Origin: Alteromonas stellipolaris
GTDB lineage: Bacteria; Pseudomonadota; Gammaproteobacteria; Enterobacterales; Alteromonadaceae
Assembly (NCBI RefSeq): GCF_001562115.1
Contig: NZ_CP013926.1
Location: 1,116,001-1,180,000, forward strand
Direction of reading: 5' to 3'
DNA length: 64,000 nt
Below, piece by piece: positions 44,598-55,714 of this stretch. Below the pieces are notes generated by a model that did not search any database, was not told the origin of the DNA, and saw only the letters and a list, made by a program, of their open reading frames with translations. The translations under genes and the position numbers were made by a program. Within the stretch, counting starts at the first letter, position 1. Each line of letters opens with the position of its first letter.

Positions 44598-45943
44598 GAT
44601 TTTTATGGAGCTTAGGTGCATTCATTGTCGCGCTAGGTATTTTAGTGGCGGTACATGAGTGGGGCCACTTCTATATAGCGCGGCGTTGCGGTGTGCAAGT
44701 TGAGCGTTTTTCTATTGGTTTTGGCAAGCCGCTTTGGCGTAAAACCAGTAAAACTGGCACTGAGTATGTGATTGCTATGATCCCGCTTGGTGGTTATGTA
44801 CGCATGCTTGATGGGCGAATTGACGATGTACCCCCAGAATTAGAACACAAAGCGTTTAACCATAAGCCGGTATTGCAGCGCATGGCCATTATTTTTGCTG
44901 GGCCTGGCGTGAATTTTATTTTTGCTGTGTTTGCATTGTGGTTGATGTTTTTAATTGGCCTACAAACCGTAAAACCCGTTATTGGTAATATTGAGCCTGA
45001 AAGTATCGCTGCTCAAGCAGGTATTGAGAAAGGCGATGAAGTCATTAAAGTAGGCTCCCGTAGTACTCCAGACTGGGAGGCGGTGAACCTTGAAGTGGTG
45101 TCTTATATTGGTCAAGAATCAGCGCTAGTTACTGTATTGACCCAAGATAAAACAGAAAAAGAAGTAACATTTACACTTGAGGGTTGGAACTTTGACCCTG
45201 ATAGCGAGTCTCCTTTAAGCAGTCTAGGAATAACACCTTTTCGTCCTAATCCAACTTTGGAAGTGGGTTTTGTTGGAGAGGGCAGTGCAGCACAAGAGGC
45301 TGGTTTGCAGCCAGGTGATAAATTACTTGCTTTAAATGGTGATGAATTAACCACATGGCAGGCCTTAGTTGATGTGATTGTTGAAAGCCCCGGAGATTCG
45401 GTTGTATTGTCGATTGAAAGGGATGGACAACCCCAGCAACTGCGTGCAACGATAGCGCGCCGCGATACACCAGAAGGGCAAACTGGGTATTTAGGGGTTA
45501 GCCCAACGTTTGAAGCTTGGCCTGAAGGGTATGTGTTTACCCATCAATATGGCATAGTAGAGGCAGTTGGAAGAGCGCTAGATAAAACGTGGCGCTTAAT
45601 GACACTCAGTGTTGAGATGATAGGCAAATTGGTTACCGGCGATGTGTCGGTGAAAAATTTAAGTGGTCCTATATCCATTGCTCAAGGAGCAGGTACCAGT
45701 GCCGGTTACGGCTTGGCTTACTTTTTGAGCTTTCTTGCCTTAATCAGTGTGAATTTAGGCATAATTAATTTACTACCCTTGCCCATGCTAGATGGTGGTC
45801 ACCTGATGTTTTACATCGTGGAATGGCTTACCGGCAAGCCTGTGCCTGATGCGGTACAGGAGTGGGGTTACAGAATCGGTGGCGTGCTTCTGTTTATGAT
45901 AATGGGTATCGCTATTATGAACGATATTGCTCGCATAGCCTGA
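44591..45943 (+). CDS. rseP: Site-2 metalloprotease RseP
   Basis: 450 aa, as in E. coli. It cuts the anti-sigma factor RseA in the membrane to release sigma E, and clears signal peptides. Zinc ligands are in VHEWGHF (His22, Glu23, His26) and the second aspartate motif is LPLPMLDGGHL. Two PDZ domains lie between (IEPESIAAQAGIEKGDEVIK and VGEGSAAQEAGLQPGDKLLA). The GTG start overlaps dxr by 7 bases. Confidence 0.97.
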   Translation: MLGFLWSLGAFIVALGILVAVHEWGHFYIARRCGVQVERFSIGFGKPLWRKTSKTGTEYVIAMIPLGGYVRMLDGRIDDVPPELEHKAFNHKPVLQRMAIIFAGPGVNFIFAVFALWLMFLIGLQTVKPVIGNIEPESIAAQAGIEKGDEVIKVGSRSTPDWEAVNLEVVSYIGQESALVTVLTQDKTEKEVTFTLEGWNFDPDSESPLSSLGITPFRPNPTLEVGFVGEGSAAQEAGLQPGDKLLALNGDELTTWQALVDVIVESPGDSVVLSIERDGQPQQLRATIARRDTPEGQTGYLGVSPTFEAWPEGYVFTHQYGIVEAVGRALDKTWRLMTLSVEMIGKLVTGDVSVKNLSGPISIAQGAGTSAGYGLAYFLSFLALISVNLGIINLLPLPMLDGGHLMFYIVEWLTGKPVPDAVQEWGYRIGGVLLFMIMGIAIMNDIARIA

Positions 45944-46001
45944 TGAAAGTCAGGAAACATAAAACAGCTAACATAAAACGCGGCCAGGAAAAGAAAAATA
46001 G

Positions 46002-48479
46002 ATGAAGTTAAAACAGTTAGTAGCAGCCGGAGCCATTTTTTCCAGTGCTAGCTTTGCCAATGCTGCGGCGCAGAATAGTGAATTCGTTGTAGAAGACATT
46101 CGAGTAGAAGGTCTGCAGCGAGTTGCACTAGGTGCAGCCTTAACCTATTTGCCAGTTCAGGTTGGTGATGAGCTAAATACCTTCCGGGTAACTCAGCTTA
46201 TCCGTTCTCTGTACTCATCAACGCATTTCGAAAATGTCGAAATTCTGCGTGACGGCAACACATTGGTAGTACGCGTAGCCGAACGCCCCACAATAAGTAA
46301 CATTATTTTTGAGGGCAACGATGATATTAAAGATGAGCAACTCCAAGAAAGCTTAGACGGCAATGGCGTACGATTAGGTGAGCCTTTAGATAAGACCGTT
46401 CTAACGTCCATTGAAAATGGCTTGAAAGATTTCTTTTACAGTATTGGTAAATATAACGCTGACGTTACAGCGATTATTACACCGCTTCCTCGAAATCGTG
46501 TCGATTTGAAATTACTTTTCGAAGAAGGTGATGCGGCTAAAATTCAACAAATCAACATCGTTGGTAATGAGATTTTTACTGATGCTGAGTTGATGGATCA
46601 GTTTGAGCTGCAGTTTGATACACCATGGTGGGATTTCTTGTCAGAAACTCGCTATCAGCAACAAACGTTGCAAGGTGATATGGAATCACTACGTAACCAC
46701 TATTTAGATCGTGGTTACCTCCGCTTCAATGTTGATTCTACACAAGTATCTATGACTCCTGAAAAGTCGGGCATTTACGTTGCAATGAACGTAAGTGAAG
46801 GCGAGCAATACACTATTTCAGAAGTGGAACTAGTGGGTGATGTGCTTGGACATGAAGAATATATTCAGCGTGTATTGCCACTTACGCCAGGTGAGCTTTA
46901 TAACCAAGCTGAAGTGACTTACACAGAAGAGTTTATTAGTAAGTACCTTGGTCGATTTGGTTATGCTTATCCAACCGTGACCACAGTACCAAACATCAAC
47001 GATGAAGATAAAACGGTTAAGCTGACACTGTCTGTAGACCCTGGCAAACGTATCTACGTTAAACGTATTAAGTTCAACGGTAACGTGGTTACTGCTGATA
47101 ACGTGTTACGTCAGAACGTAAGCCAAATGGAAGGTACATGGTTATCAAATAACTTACTTGAGTCATCCAAGAACCAATTATCTCGTTTGACGTATATGGA
47201 AGAGGTTGAGTTTGAAACCATTCGAATTCCAGGCCAAGACGATCAAGTAGACGTTAACTTCAACGTTAAAGAGCAACCTTCTGGCTCATTTAACGCAGGT
47301 ATCGGTTACGGTGACCAAACCAAGTTAAGCCTTCAAGCGGGTATCCAGCAAGATAACTTCCTGGGTACAGGTAAGCGTGTAGGCTTGAACTTAAGTACGG
47401 TTTCTTATCAACGTTCAGCACAAATCACGTATAACGACCCGTATTTTACTATTGATGGCATAAGCTTAGGTGGTTCATTAGGGTATAGTGAATTTGATGG
47501 CTCAGACTTTAACGTTATCCAGTACAACTCTAAGCAGTGGTCTGTAGGTGCAAATGTCGGTTATCCGATAAATGAATTTAACCGAATCAACTTCGGGCTA
47601 ACGTACAGCAACGTAGAGCTTTATAACCGTGGTTATTATGAGCAAACGGAACAGTTTTATAATCAGTTCCTTGACGGAGATGATCCTGATGCGCCCATTA
47701 AATACCATAGCTATCTTGCCAGCGTAAGTTGGAGTCGTAGTACATTAAACCGTGGTTTATTCCCTACGGCTGGTTCGTCACAGCGTGCCTCATTTAGTAT
47801 CACTACACCTAATTCAGATGTGAACTACTTCAAAACCTTGTTTGATGGGAAGTGGTATTTCCCACTGTCTAGAAATCAGCGTTGGTCAGTACTTGCAAGA
47901 ATTAGAATGGGTTACGGTAACGGCTATGGCGATGTAGACGGTAACGAGCAAATATTGCCATTTACCGAAAACTTCACCGCAGGTGGTTCGGATTCACTTC
48001 GTGGATTTGAAAACAACACCGTAGGTCCGCGTGGTATCATTCGCTCGCCAAGTGGCTCTTTAACAGGCCCTGATGGCGAAGTGTACCCAACCGACCCTAT
48101 TGATGATGTAATTACATTATCAAGCCGCAGCCTTGGTGGTAACGCTATGGCACTAGGTGGTCTTGAGTTAATTGTTCCCACACCTTTTGTGGAAGCAGAT
48201 ATGGATAACTCGGTACGAACCAGTCTATTTGTGGATGTGGGCAACGTGTGGGATACTGAGTTCGATTACGACCAATATAAAGACTTTAGTCAATCTAGTA
48301 CTCAGTATGGTTCATTGATAGACTATTCTGATTGGTCACTGTATCGTAGTTCTGCTGGTATTTCGGTACAATGGATTTCACCAATGGGACCGATGGTATT
48401 TAGCTTCTCAAGAGCTATTCAAGAACGTGATGGTGATGATGCTAAATTCTTCACCTTTAATATCGGTCAAACATTCTAG
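46002..48479 (+). CDS. bamA: Outer-membrane protein assembly factor BamA
   Basis: 825 aa (E. coli 810). The core of the BAM complex, which inserts beta-barrel proteins into the outer membrane. A signal peptide ends near ANAAA; five POTRA domains follow (first VVEDIRVEGLQRVALGAALT), then the 16-strand barrel with the conserved SLRGFENN loop 6 (VRGF/LRGF motif) and the C-terminal FNIGQTF with terminal Phe. It follows rseP by 58 bases. Confidence 0.98.
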   Translation: MKLKQLVAAGAIFSSASFANAAAQNSEFVVEDIRVEGLQRVALGAALTYLPVQVGDELNTFRVTQLIRSLYSSTHFENVEILRDGNTLVVRVAERPTISNIIFEGNDDIKDEQLQESLDGNGVRLGEPLDKTVLTSIENGLKDFFYSIGKYNADVTAIITPLPRNRVDLKLLFEEGDAAKIQQINIVGNEIFTDAELMDQFELQFDTPWWDFLSETRYQQQTLQGDMESLRNHYLDRGYLRFNVDSTQVSMTPEKSGIYVAMNVSEGEQYTISEVELVGDVLGHEEYIQRVLPLTPGELYNQAEVTYTEEFISKYLGRFGYAYPTVTTVPNINDEDKTVKLTLSVDPGKRIYVKRIKFNGNVVTADNVLRQNVSQMEGTWLSNNLLESSKNQLSRLTYMEEVEFETIRIPGQDDQVDVNFNVKEQPSGSFNAGIGYGDQTKLSLQAGIQQDNFLGTGKRVGLNLSTVSYQRSAQITYNDPYFTIDGISLGGSLGYSEFDGSDFNVIQYNSKQWSVGANVGYPINEFNRINFGLTYSNVELYNRGYYEQTEQFYNQFLDGDDPDAPIKYHSYLASVSWSRSTLNRGLFPTAGSSQRASFSITTPNSDVNYFKTLFDGKWYFPLSRNQRWSVLARIRMGYGNGYGDVDGNEQILPFTENFTAGGSDSLRGFENNTVGPRGIIRSPSGSLTGPDGEVYPTDPIDDVITLSSRSLGGNAMALGGLELIVPTPFVEADMDNSVRTSLFVDVGNVWDTEFDYDQYKDFSQSSTQYGSLIDYSDWSLYRSSAGISVQWISPMGPMVFSFSRAIQERDGDDAKFFTFNIGQTF

Positions 48480-48535
48480 AATATTAAACGGGGCCCTAGG
48501 CACCCAGATAAAAAGATGGATAAAAGGAGTTCCTT

Positions 48536-49051
48536 TTGAAACAGTTGGTTAAACATATTGTTGCAGGTGCAATGCTTGGTAGCGCACTAGTTAGTACTTC
48601 AGTAATGGCAGAGCAAAAAATTGCTGTTGTTGATGTTCAGGGCATTTTTCAAGCTATGCCTCAGGCTGCTGAAATCCAAAACGCCATTCAGGTGGAGTTT
48701 AAAGATCGCATCGAAGAAGTTAATCAACTTCAACGTGATGGTCAGTTCTTCGCAGAACGTCTTCAACGCGACGCAGCAACAATGAGCGCTCAAGAAAAGA
48801 AAGAGCTTGAGCAAAAAATGTTGGCTGTACGTGAAGAGTTAGCAGAAAAAGCACAACCGCTTAAGCAAAACATTCAGCGTCGTAGCAACGAAGAACAAAA
48901 CAAATTATTCAGCCTTATCAAGCAAGCAATTGATTCAGTTGCCGCTAAACAAGGTTATGACATTGTACTTAACGCAACGGCAACGCCTTTCGTAAAAGAA
49001 CAATACGACATGTCAGAGCAAGTATTAGAACAGGTTAGCAAAGTAAACTAA
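48536..49051 (+). CDS. skp: Periplasmic chaperone Skp (OmpH)
   Basis: 171 aa (E. coli 161). It holds unfolded outer-membrane proteins on the way to BamA. Signal peptide to VMAEQK, then KIAVVDVQGIFQAMPQAA and the long coiled-coil arms (about 60-125) and the C-terminal GYDIVLNATA. The start is TTG with AAAAGGAG six bases upstream. A strong terminator follows; lpxD, which usually comes next, is missing. Confidence 0.95.
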   Translation: MKQLVKHIVAGAMLGSALVSTSVMAEQKIAVVDVQGIFQAMPQAAEIQNAIQVEFKDRIEEVNQLQRDGQFFAERLQRDAATMSAQEKKELEQKMLAVREELAEKAQPLKQNIQRRSNEEQNKLFSLIKQAIDSVAAKQGYDIVLNATATPFVKEQYDMSEQVLEQVSKVN

Positions 49052-49083
49052 GGCAGTAATGCTTACAGTTTGTCGCTAATTTC

Positions 49084-49125
49084 ATCAGACCAACGCCCGA
49101 AAGGGGTTGGTCTGATTTGTTTTTT
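49084..49125 (+). terminator. Strong Rho-independent terminator after skp
   Basis: ATCAGACCAAC (49084-49094) pairs with GTTGGTCTGAT (49106-49116); inside, CCC-GAAA-GGG forms a GNRA-capped stem with one bulged G. TTGTTTTTT follows. It separates the bamA-skp and fabZ-lpxA units, where lpxD is usually found. Confidence 0.93.
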
Positions 49126-49225
49126 GCGCCTAACAGCGTATGGTTGCCGCCGTTTTAGTAATTTACGGCGAGTTTGTGACCATGAAACAGTTTTTAGGTC
49201 ATGCTTGCACTATAGGAGATAGTTT

Positions 49226-49675
49226 TTGACCACTTCACTCAATACCATAGAAATCCAGGAAATTCTGTCGTTACTTCCTCACAGATACCCGTTCCTGTTG
49301 GTTGATCGAGTAACAGACTACGTTCTGGGTGAATCAATTAAAGCATATAAAAATATCACTTTTAACGAGCCTTGCTTTACCGGGCACTTCCCAGGCCGCC
49401 CTATATTTCCAGGCGTGCTGATTCTAGAAGCCATGGCACAAGCCGCGGGCGTTCTTGGTTTTAAGACCATGGGCCAAAATGATAAATTGTATTTATATGC
49501 AGGAATTGACAACGCTCGATTTAAGCGTCCTGTTGTACCTGGAGACAAACTAGAGTTTGATGTTGCCTTGGTAAAAGAAAGACGGGGCATCTGGAAGTTT
49601 AAAGGCGTTGCAACTGTTGATGGCGAAAATGTATGTGTTGCAGAGTTTATGTGTGCAATGAGAGAGATGACCTAA
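49226..49675 (+). CDS. fabZ: 3-hydroxyacyl-ACP dehydratase FabZ
   Basis: 149 aa (E. coli 151). It dehydrates 3-hydroxyacyl-ACP in fatty acid elongation, competing with LpxA for the same substrate. [14 protein letters not shown], then [20 protein letters not shown] with catalytic His54 and Glu68. The TTG start has TAGGAG seven bases upstream. The 100 bases after the skp terminator should carry a promoter. lpxA follows after one base. Confidence 0.97.
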   Translation: MTTSLNTIEIQEILSLLPHRYPFLLVDRVTDYVLGESIKAYKNITFNEPCFTGHFPGRPIFPGVLILEAMAQAAGVLGFKTMGQNDKLYLYAGIDNARFKRPVVPGDKLEFDVALVKERRGIWKFKGVATVDGENVCVAEFMCAMREMT

Positions 49676-49676
49676 C

Positions 49677-50447
49677 GTGATCCATCCTACTGCGGTAATT
49701 TCAGATAAAGCATCTATTGGCGAAAACGTCACTATTGGTCCATTTTGCGTGATTGATGATGATGTGACGATTGGCGATGGCTGTGTATTGAAGTCCCATG
49801 TGGTCGTTCGCGGCACCACCCGCATTGGCAAGAATAATACTTTCTATCAATTTTCATCTATTGGTGAAGATTGCCAAGACAAAAAATATGCTGGTGAACC
49901 CACAAATTTAATTATTGGTGATGACAACGAGTTCCGTGAAGGCGTGACTGTGCATCGTGGCACCATTCAAGATAATAGCGAAACTATTATTGGTTCACGA
50001 TGCTTGTTTATGGTTAATTCACACATTGCCCATGATTGTGTGTTAGGTAATGACATTATTTTAGCCAATAATGTGGCCGTTGCTGGGCATGTTCACATCG
50101 ATGATTTCGTTATTGTGGGCGGTGCGGTTGGCATTCATCAATTTTGTAAAGTGGGTGCACATGCGTTCTTGGGCGCAGGCGGTATTATTCTTCGCGACAC
50201 GCCTCCTTTTGTGATGGTGAGCGGCACTAAAAATATTCCTCAGGGCATTAACTCTGAAGGTTTGCGACGTCGCGGTTTTGATAAAGATGAAATTATGGCC
50301 ATTAAACGGGCCTATAAAGTCATTTACCGTGAAGGCAATACGGTGGCTGAAGCCGTGGAGATACTTTCTTCGCAAGAAGCAAGTTCTAGCGGTGTTGCTC
50401 TCATGACTGAGTTCTTGAAGAACGCAGAGCGTGGCATCATTAGATAA
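49677..50447 (+). CDS. lpxA: UDP-N-acetylglucosamine acyltransferase
   Basis: 256 aa (E. coli 262). First step of lipid A synthesis, 3-O-acylation of UDP-GlcNAc from hydroxyacyl-ACP. Hexapeptide-repeat left-handed helix from residue 2 (HPTAVISDKASIGENVTIGP), catalytic His119 in NSHIAHDCVLGN and the C-terminal INSEGLRRRGF segment. The start is GTG one base after fabZ. Confidence 0.97.
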   Translation: MIHPTAVISDKASIGENVTIGPFCVIDDDVTIGDGCVLKSHVVVRGTTRIGKNNTFYQFSSIGEDCQDKKYAGEPTNLIIGDDNEFREGVTVHRGTIQDNSETIIGSRCLFMVNSHIAHDCVLGNDIILANNVAVAGHVHIDDFVIVGGAVGIHQFCKVGAHAFLGAGGIILRDTPPFVMVSGTKNIPQGINSEGLRRRGFDKDEIMAIKRAYKVIYREGNTVAEAVEILSSQEASSSGVALMTEFLKNAERGIIR

Positions 50448-50462
50448 TATGAGCCTGCTATC

Positions 50463-51611
50463 ATGAGTAAACCTTTACGTATCGCCATGGTGGCAGGCGA
50501 GCCATCAGGCGATGTACTCGCCGCTGGTATGGTTGGCGAATTAAAACGCTTATACCCTGATGCAATTATTGAGGGGATAGGCGGGCCTAATATGCAGGCT
50601 CAAGGTTTTCATAGCTTATTTGATATGGAAACCTTATCTGTAATGGGCTTAGTGGAAGTACTGTCCCATCTACCCGCTATTTTAAAAGTCAAAAAAGCGC
50701 TGCTCGCCCATTTCTCTAATAACCCGCCTGATATTTTTGTTGGCATAGATGCCCCTGATTTTAACCTTCGGGTAGAAAAAGAACTTAAAGCGAAGGGTAT
50801 TAAAACCATTCATTACGTTAGCCCAACTATTTGGGCGTGGCGTGAAAAGCGGGTACATAAAATTGCCAAGGCGGCAGGGCGAGTGCTGGGCTTGTTTCCT
50901 TTCGAGCAGCAAGTTTATGATAAGTACGATGTACCTTATACCTTTGTTGGTCACACTATGGCAGATAGCATAGCGTTAACACCTGACCAACAAGCGTCTC
51001 GCAAAACGCTCAATCTACCTATCGATAAACCGGTTTTGGCGGTACTACCAGGTTCTCGCCGTGGTGAAGTCGATACGCTTCTGCCTATTTTTATTAAGAC
51101 GATGGAAAAAATTGCCGCGCAAAGACCGGATGTTGAATTTGTGATCCCCGCTGCTAATACGCATCGTCTAGAACAAATTAATAGCATGTTGAAAGAGGCT
51201 AACAACGTAACTGAAAGGCTGCCTATTCACGTTACTGAGGGGACGTCTCGCGATGCCATGATTGCCAGTGATGTCATATTGCTCGCATCTGGCACGGCTA
51301 CATTAGAAGCTATGCTGTGTAAACGCCCCATGGTAGTGGCGTATAAATTGTCGCCAATAACCTATAAAATTATGCAGCGTTTGTATAAAGCGCCTTTTTT
51401 CGCCTTACCTAATTTATTGGCTAATGAAGCGTTAGTACCAGAACTGCTTCAAGACGACGTCAACCCAGACACATTAAGCCAGCAAGCCCTAACTTATTTC
51501 GACAGTGACAACACTGACTTAATTTCCCGTTTCACCGACCTCCACCATACGCTAAAATGCAATGCTGATAAAACAGCAGCACAAGCTGTAGTGGAGGAAT
51601 TGTTTGCATAA
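50463..51611 (+). CDS. lpxB: Lipid A disaccharide synthase
   Basis: 382 aa, as in E. coli. It joins UDP-diacyl-GlcN and lipid X to the lipid A disaccharide at the inner membrane face. [41 protein letters not shown] and [14 protein letters not shown] are family motifs. rnhB overlaps its end by 8 bases. Confidence 0.97.
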   Translation: MSKPLRIAMVAGEPSGDVLAAGMVGELKRLYPDAIIEGIGGPNMQAQGFHSLFDMETLSVMGLVEVLSHLPAILKVKKALLAHFSNNPPDIFVGIDAPDFNLRVEKELKAKGIKTIHYVSPTIWAWREKRVHKIAKAAGRVLGLFPFEQQVYDKYDVPYTFVGHTMADSIALTPDQQASRKTLNLPIDKPVLAVLPGSRRGEVDTLLPIFIKTMEKIAAQRPDVEFVIPAANTHRLEQINSMLKEANNVTERLPIHVTEGTSRDAMIASDVILLASGTATLEAMLCKRPMVVAYKLSPITYKIMQRLYKAPFFALPNLLANEALVPELLQDDVNPDTLSQQALTYFDSDNTDLISRFTDLHHTLKCNADKTAAQAVVEELFA

Positions 51612-52179
51612 GTTAATAGCCGGCGTAGATGAAGTTGGAAGAGGCCCACTTGTTGGGGATGTGGTAACCGCCGCCGTTATACTCGACCCTGCCAACCCCA
51701 TAGTAGGGTTAACCGACTCTAAAAAGCTCAGCGAAAAAAAACGTATTGCGTTAGCCGCTGAAATAAAAGCGAAAGCGCTTTATTGGCATATAGGGCGCGC
51801 CACACCAGAAGAAATCGACATCCTTAATATTCTCCATGCTACCATGTTAGCCATGAAGCGTGCTGTGGAAGGTTTAGCGGTAACGCCAGACTTTGTTCGG
51901 GTTGATGGTAATCGATTACCTGATTGGCCTTATGCTGCAGAAGCTGTGGTTAAGGGCGATAGCCTATACGCTGAAATTTCTGCCGCTTCCATCATTGCCA
52001 AAGTAGAACGTGACAACGATATGCTGGCATTGGATGAATTACATCCAGAATATGGTTTTGCTGGCCATAAAGGTTATCCTACAAAAGCGCATTTTGAAGC
52101 ACTCGCCACCCATGGCGTGATTGATGGTTATCGCAAAAGCTTTAAACCAGTTAAGGCACTACTACAAGAGATTCAATAA
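51604..52179 (+). CDS. rnhB: Ribonuclease HII
   Basis: 191 aa (E. coli 198). It cuts RNA of RNA-DNA hybrids, including single ribonucleotides in [18 protein letters not shown] has the catalytic Asp9-Glu10, [12 protein letters not shown] follows, then [13 protein letters not shown] with the third carboxylate. The TTG start has GGAGGAA four bases upstream and lies inside lpxB. Confidence 0.95.
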   Translation: MHKLIAGVDEVGRGPLVGDVVTAAVILDPANPIVGLTDSKKLSEKKRIALAAEIKAKALYWHIGRATPEEIDILNILHATMLAMKRAVEGLAVTPDFVRVDGNRLPDWPYAAEAVVKGDSLYAEISAASIIAKVERDNDMLALDELHPEYGFAGHKGYPTKAHFEALATHGVIDGYRKSFKPVKALLQEIQ

Positions 52180-52181
52180 TT

Positions 52182-55100
52182 ATGTCCTCGCCTTTTATTC
52201 ATTTACGCGTACACAGCGATTATTCCATGATGGATGGGCTTAATAAGGTTAAGCCCATACTTGGCAAAGTATCCGAGTACAACATGCCTGCTGTGGCGAT
52301 TACCGACCAAATGAATATGTGTGGTTTGGTAAAGTTTTATTCTGGCGCACATGGGCTTGGCATTAAACCTATTATTGGTACCGATTTCTGGGTGACCAAT
52401 GAAGCCTTCGGCGATGAGCCGTTCCGTCTTACCTTGCTTGCGATGAATAACGAGGGCTATAAGAACATTACGGTTCTTATTTCTAAGGCCTACTTGCGAG
52501 GTCACGTTGCGCATAGAGCGGTTATCGATCAAGACTGGCTTATTGAACATGCAGAAGGCGTAATCATACTCTCTGGTGCTCAACTTGGGGATGTTGGTGT
52601 TGCACTTACTAAAAATAACACCAGCTTGTTGGCAGAATCATTGGCCTTCTATAAAACCCATTTCCCAGACCGTTTTTATCTTGAGCTTATTCGTACTGGT
52701 CGCCCTGGTGAAGAAGATTACTTACATCGCGCGGTAGAATGTGCCGAGCGAGAAGGCTTGCCTGTAGTGGCAACCAATGAAGTGTGCTTCATTAATAAAG
52801 AAGGTTTTGACGCGCATGAAATACGAGTATGTATTCATGATGGCTACACACTAGATGATACTCGTCGACCTAAGCGTTACAGCGACCAGCAATATCTTCG
52901 TACCAGCGAAGAAATGGTGGAGCTGTTCAGTGATATTCCTGAGGCCATAGAAAACACGGTTGAAATCGCTAAGCGATGCAACGTTACAGTACGATTAGAT
53001 GAATACTTTTTGCCCCAGTTTCCTACTGGCGGCATGACCACTGAAGATTTTTTAGTAAAAGTGTCGGAAGAAGGGCTTGAGCGCCGTTTAGCGTTCCTGT
53101 TTCCTGATGAACAAGTACGGGCAGAAAAACGCCCCGAGTACGACGACAGGCTCCGTATCGAGTTAGAAGTAATCAACCAAATGGGTTTCCCTGGTTACTT
53201 CCTTATCGTAATGGAGTTCATTCAGTGGAGTAAGGACAACAATATTCCAGTAGGCCCAGGTCGTGGTTCTGGTGCGGGCTCTCTAGTGGCTTACGCATTA
53301 GATATTACCGACCTTGATCCCCTTGAATTCGACTTACTATTCGAACGATTCCTTAACCCAGAACGGGTATCAATGCCGGATTTCGATGTTGATTTCTGTA
53401 TGGATAGACGTGATGAGGTTATCGACCACGTTGCCGAGCTGTATGGTCGTCAGGCGGTATCGCAGATTATTACCTTTGGTACCATGGCGGCAAAAGCCGT
53501 GGTGCGCGATGTGGGCCGAGTACTAGGTCACCCTTACGGTTTTGTCGATCGTATTTCAAAGCTTATCCCACCAGACCCTGGTATGACGCTTGAAAAGGCG
53601 TTTGCTGCCGAGCCTCGTTTGCCCGAAGTGTACGACCAAGACGAGGAGGTTAAAGATCTCATCGATATGGCGCGCATTTTAGAAGGCGTAACGCGAAATG
53701 CAGGTAAACACGCTGGTGGTGTAGTTATTGCGCCAACCACTATTACCGATTTTGCGCCGCTATACTGCGACGATGAAGGTAATAACCCTGTTACTCAGTT
53801 CGATAAAAACGATGTTGAAACCGCAGGGCTAGTTAAGTTCGACTTCCTTGGATTACGTACGCTAACCATTATCCAGTGGGCCATTGATATGGTGAAGGAA
53901 GGGAAGGGTATCGACATTGATATTACCTCTATTCCTTTGGCGGATGCAAAAAGCTTTCGTACCCTGCTAAATGCGGAAACTACCGCGGTGTTCCAGTTGG
54001 AATCCCGAGGTATGAAAGAGCTAATAAAACGTCTTAAGCCAGATAGTTTTGAAGATATTATCGCATTGGTAGCCCTATTTAGACCGGGTCCTTTGCAGTC
54101 GGGCATGGTAGATAACTTTATCGACCGTAAGCATGGCCGTGAAGCTATTTCTTATCCCGATGCTGAATACCAACACGAATGTTTGCAAGAAATTTTGGAG
54201 CCTACCTACGGCATTATCTTGTATCAAGAACAGGTAATGCAGATTGCGCAGGAAATGGCGGGCTATTCCCTAGGTGGCGCCGATTTGTTACGTCGTGCTA
54301 TGGGTAAGAAAAAGCCAGAAGAAATGGCTAAGCAACGTGGCGCGTTCGCTGAAGGCTCGAAGAACAATAACATCGATCCAGATTTGGCGATGAAAATTTT
54401 CGACTTGGTAGAAAAATTCGCCGGCTACGGATTTAACAAATCTCACTCTGCTGCTTACGCCTTGGTGTCTTATCAAACTTTATGGTTGAAAGCCCATTAT
54501 CCTGCTGAATTCATGGCCGCAGTAATGTCGGCCGATATGGATAATACCGATAAAATTGTTACCTTGGTTGATGAATGCAGTCGAATGGGTCTTGAGTTAT
54601 TGCCCCCAGACTTAAACGCAGGTAAGCATAAGTTCACCGTCGATGAAAAAGGCAGAATTGTTTACGGCATTGGCGCCATTAAAGGGGTAGGTGAAGGCCC
54701 CATAGAAGCCATTATCGAAGCCAGAGAAAACCAAGGTGCGTTTAAAGATTTATTCGATTTTTGTGCAAAAATTGATATTAAGCGCGTTAATAAACGTGTA
54801 CTGGAAAAACTAGTACTTGCCGGCGCGTTAGACAATTTAGGGCCTCACAGGGCTGCACTCATGGCATCTTTACCTGATGCTATCGCAGCCGCAGGGCAGC
54901 ATGCCAAAGCGGAATCCTTTGGGCAGTCAGACATGTTCGGATTGCTAACGACTGAGCCTGATGAAGTAGAGCAAGCTTTTGCCGATGTGCCACTATGGCC
55001 AGAAAAAGTATGGTTAGAAGGTGAAAAAGATACCTTAGGTTTATACCTAACAGGGCACCCTATTAACCAGTACGTCGAAGAAATTAGGCATTACACTGAT

Positions 55101-55646
55101 GGAAGGCTGGTTGACTTAAAACCCACAGGCAAAGAACAAATGGCCAATGCTGTTGGCTTAGTGCTTGGGGTTAGGGTAATGACCAATAAGCGAGGAAGAC
55201 GTTGGGCTATTGTCACATTGGATGATAAAAGTGCGCGAATAGACGCTCGTTTTTTCCCAGATACCTTCGAACAGTATGAATCTATGCTAGAAACTGACAG
55301 AATATTGCTCATAAAGGGACAGGTCAGCTTTGATGATTTCTCTGGGGGCAATACAATCACCGCCCGTGATGTAATGGACATTGTTCAGGCACGGGAGAAA
55401 AACGCGAGAGCATTGGCGTTAAATGTTGAAACCCAGTTGCTTGAACCGAAAAAGATTAATCAAATGCAATCTATCTTGCAGGCCTTTAAAGGCGGAAGTT
55501 GCCCGGTGCATTTATTAGTAACCCATCCCGATGCAGAAGCACTGATTACGTGTGGTGCACGGTGGTTTGTTACACCAGAAGATCAACTTTTGCACGATCT
55601 CAAACAATGTTTGGGAGAAAAAGCCGTTTCAATCCTCTACCATTAA
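52182..55646 (+). CDS. dnaE: DNA polymerase III alpha subunit
   Basis: 1154 aa (E. coli 1160). The replicative polymerase. N-terminal PHP domain ([19 protein letters not shown]), the palm with catalytic aspartates in [16 protein letters not shown] (about residues 399-414), [14 protein letters not shown], the beta-clamp-binding region and the OB domain near 990-1060 ([20 protein letters not shown]). It starts two bases after rnhB. Confidence 0.98.
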   Translation: MSSPFIHLRVHSDYSMMDGLNKVKPILGKVSEYNMPAVAITDQMNMCGLVKFYSGAHGLGIKPIIGTDFWVTNEAFGDEPFRLTLLAMNNEGYKNITVLISKAYLRGHVAHRAVIDQDWLIEHAEGVIILSGAQLGDVGVALTKNNTSLLAESLAFYKTHFPDRFYLELIRTGRPGEEDYLHRAVECAEREGLPVVATNEVCFINKEGFDAHEIRVCIHDGYTLDDTRRPKRYSDQQYLRTSEEMVELFSDIPEAIENTVEIAKRCNVTVRLDEYFLPQFPTGGMTTEDFLVKVSEEGLERRLAFLFPDEQVRAEKRPEYDDRLRIELEVINQMGFPGYFLIVMEFIQWSKDNNIPVGPGRGSGAGSLVAYALDITDLDPLEFDLLFERFLNPERVSMPDFDVDFCMDRRDEVIDHVAELYGRQAVSQIITFGTMAAKAVVRDVGRVLGHPYGFVDRISKLIPPDPGMTLEKAFAAEPRLPEVYDQDEEVKDLIDMARILEGVTRNAGKHAGGVVIAPTTITDFAPLYCDDEGNNPVTQFDKNDVETAGLVKFDFLGLRTLTIIQWAIDMVKEGKGIDIDITSIPLADAKSFRTLLNAETTAVFQLESRGMKELIKRLKPDSFEDIIALVALFRPGPLQSGMVDNFIDRKHGREAISYPDAEYQHECLQEILEPTYGIILYQEQVMQIAQEMAGYSLGGADLLRRAMGKKKPEEMAKQRGAFAEGSKNNNIDPDLAMKIFDLVEKFAGYGFNKSHSAAYALVSYQTLWLKAHYPAEFMAAVMSADMDNTDKIVTLVDECSRMGLELLPPDLNAGKHKFTVDEKGRIVYGIGAIKGVGEGPIEAIIEARENQGAFKDLFDFCAKIDIKRVNKRVLEKLVLAGALDNLGPHRAALMASLPDAIAAAGQHAKAESFGQSDMFGLLTTEPDEVEQAFADVPLWPEKVWLEGEKDTLGLYLTGHPINQYVEEIRHYTDGRLVDLKPTGKEQMANAVGLVLGVRVMTNKRGRRWAIVTLDDKSARIDARFFPDTFEQYESMLETDRILLIKGQVSFDDFSGGNTITARDVMDIVQAREKNARALALNVETQLLEPKKINQMQSILQAFKGGSCPVHLLVTHPDAEALITCGARWFVTPEDQLLHDLKQCLGEKAVSILYH

Positions 55647-55714
55647 TGGGTAGAGTTCGATAGATTGACTATCTCGCGTTGGCATTGACAAGCGCAGTAC
55701 GAATAGGACATACA

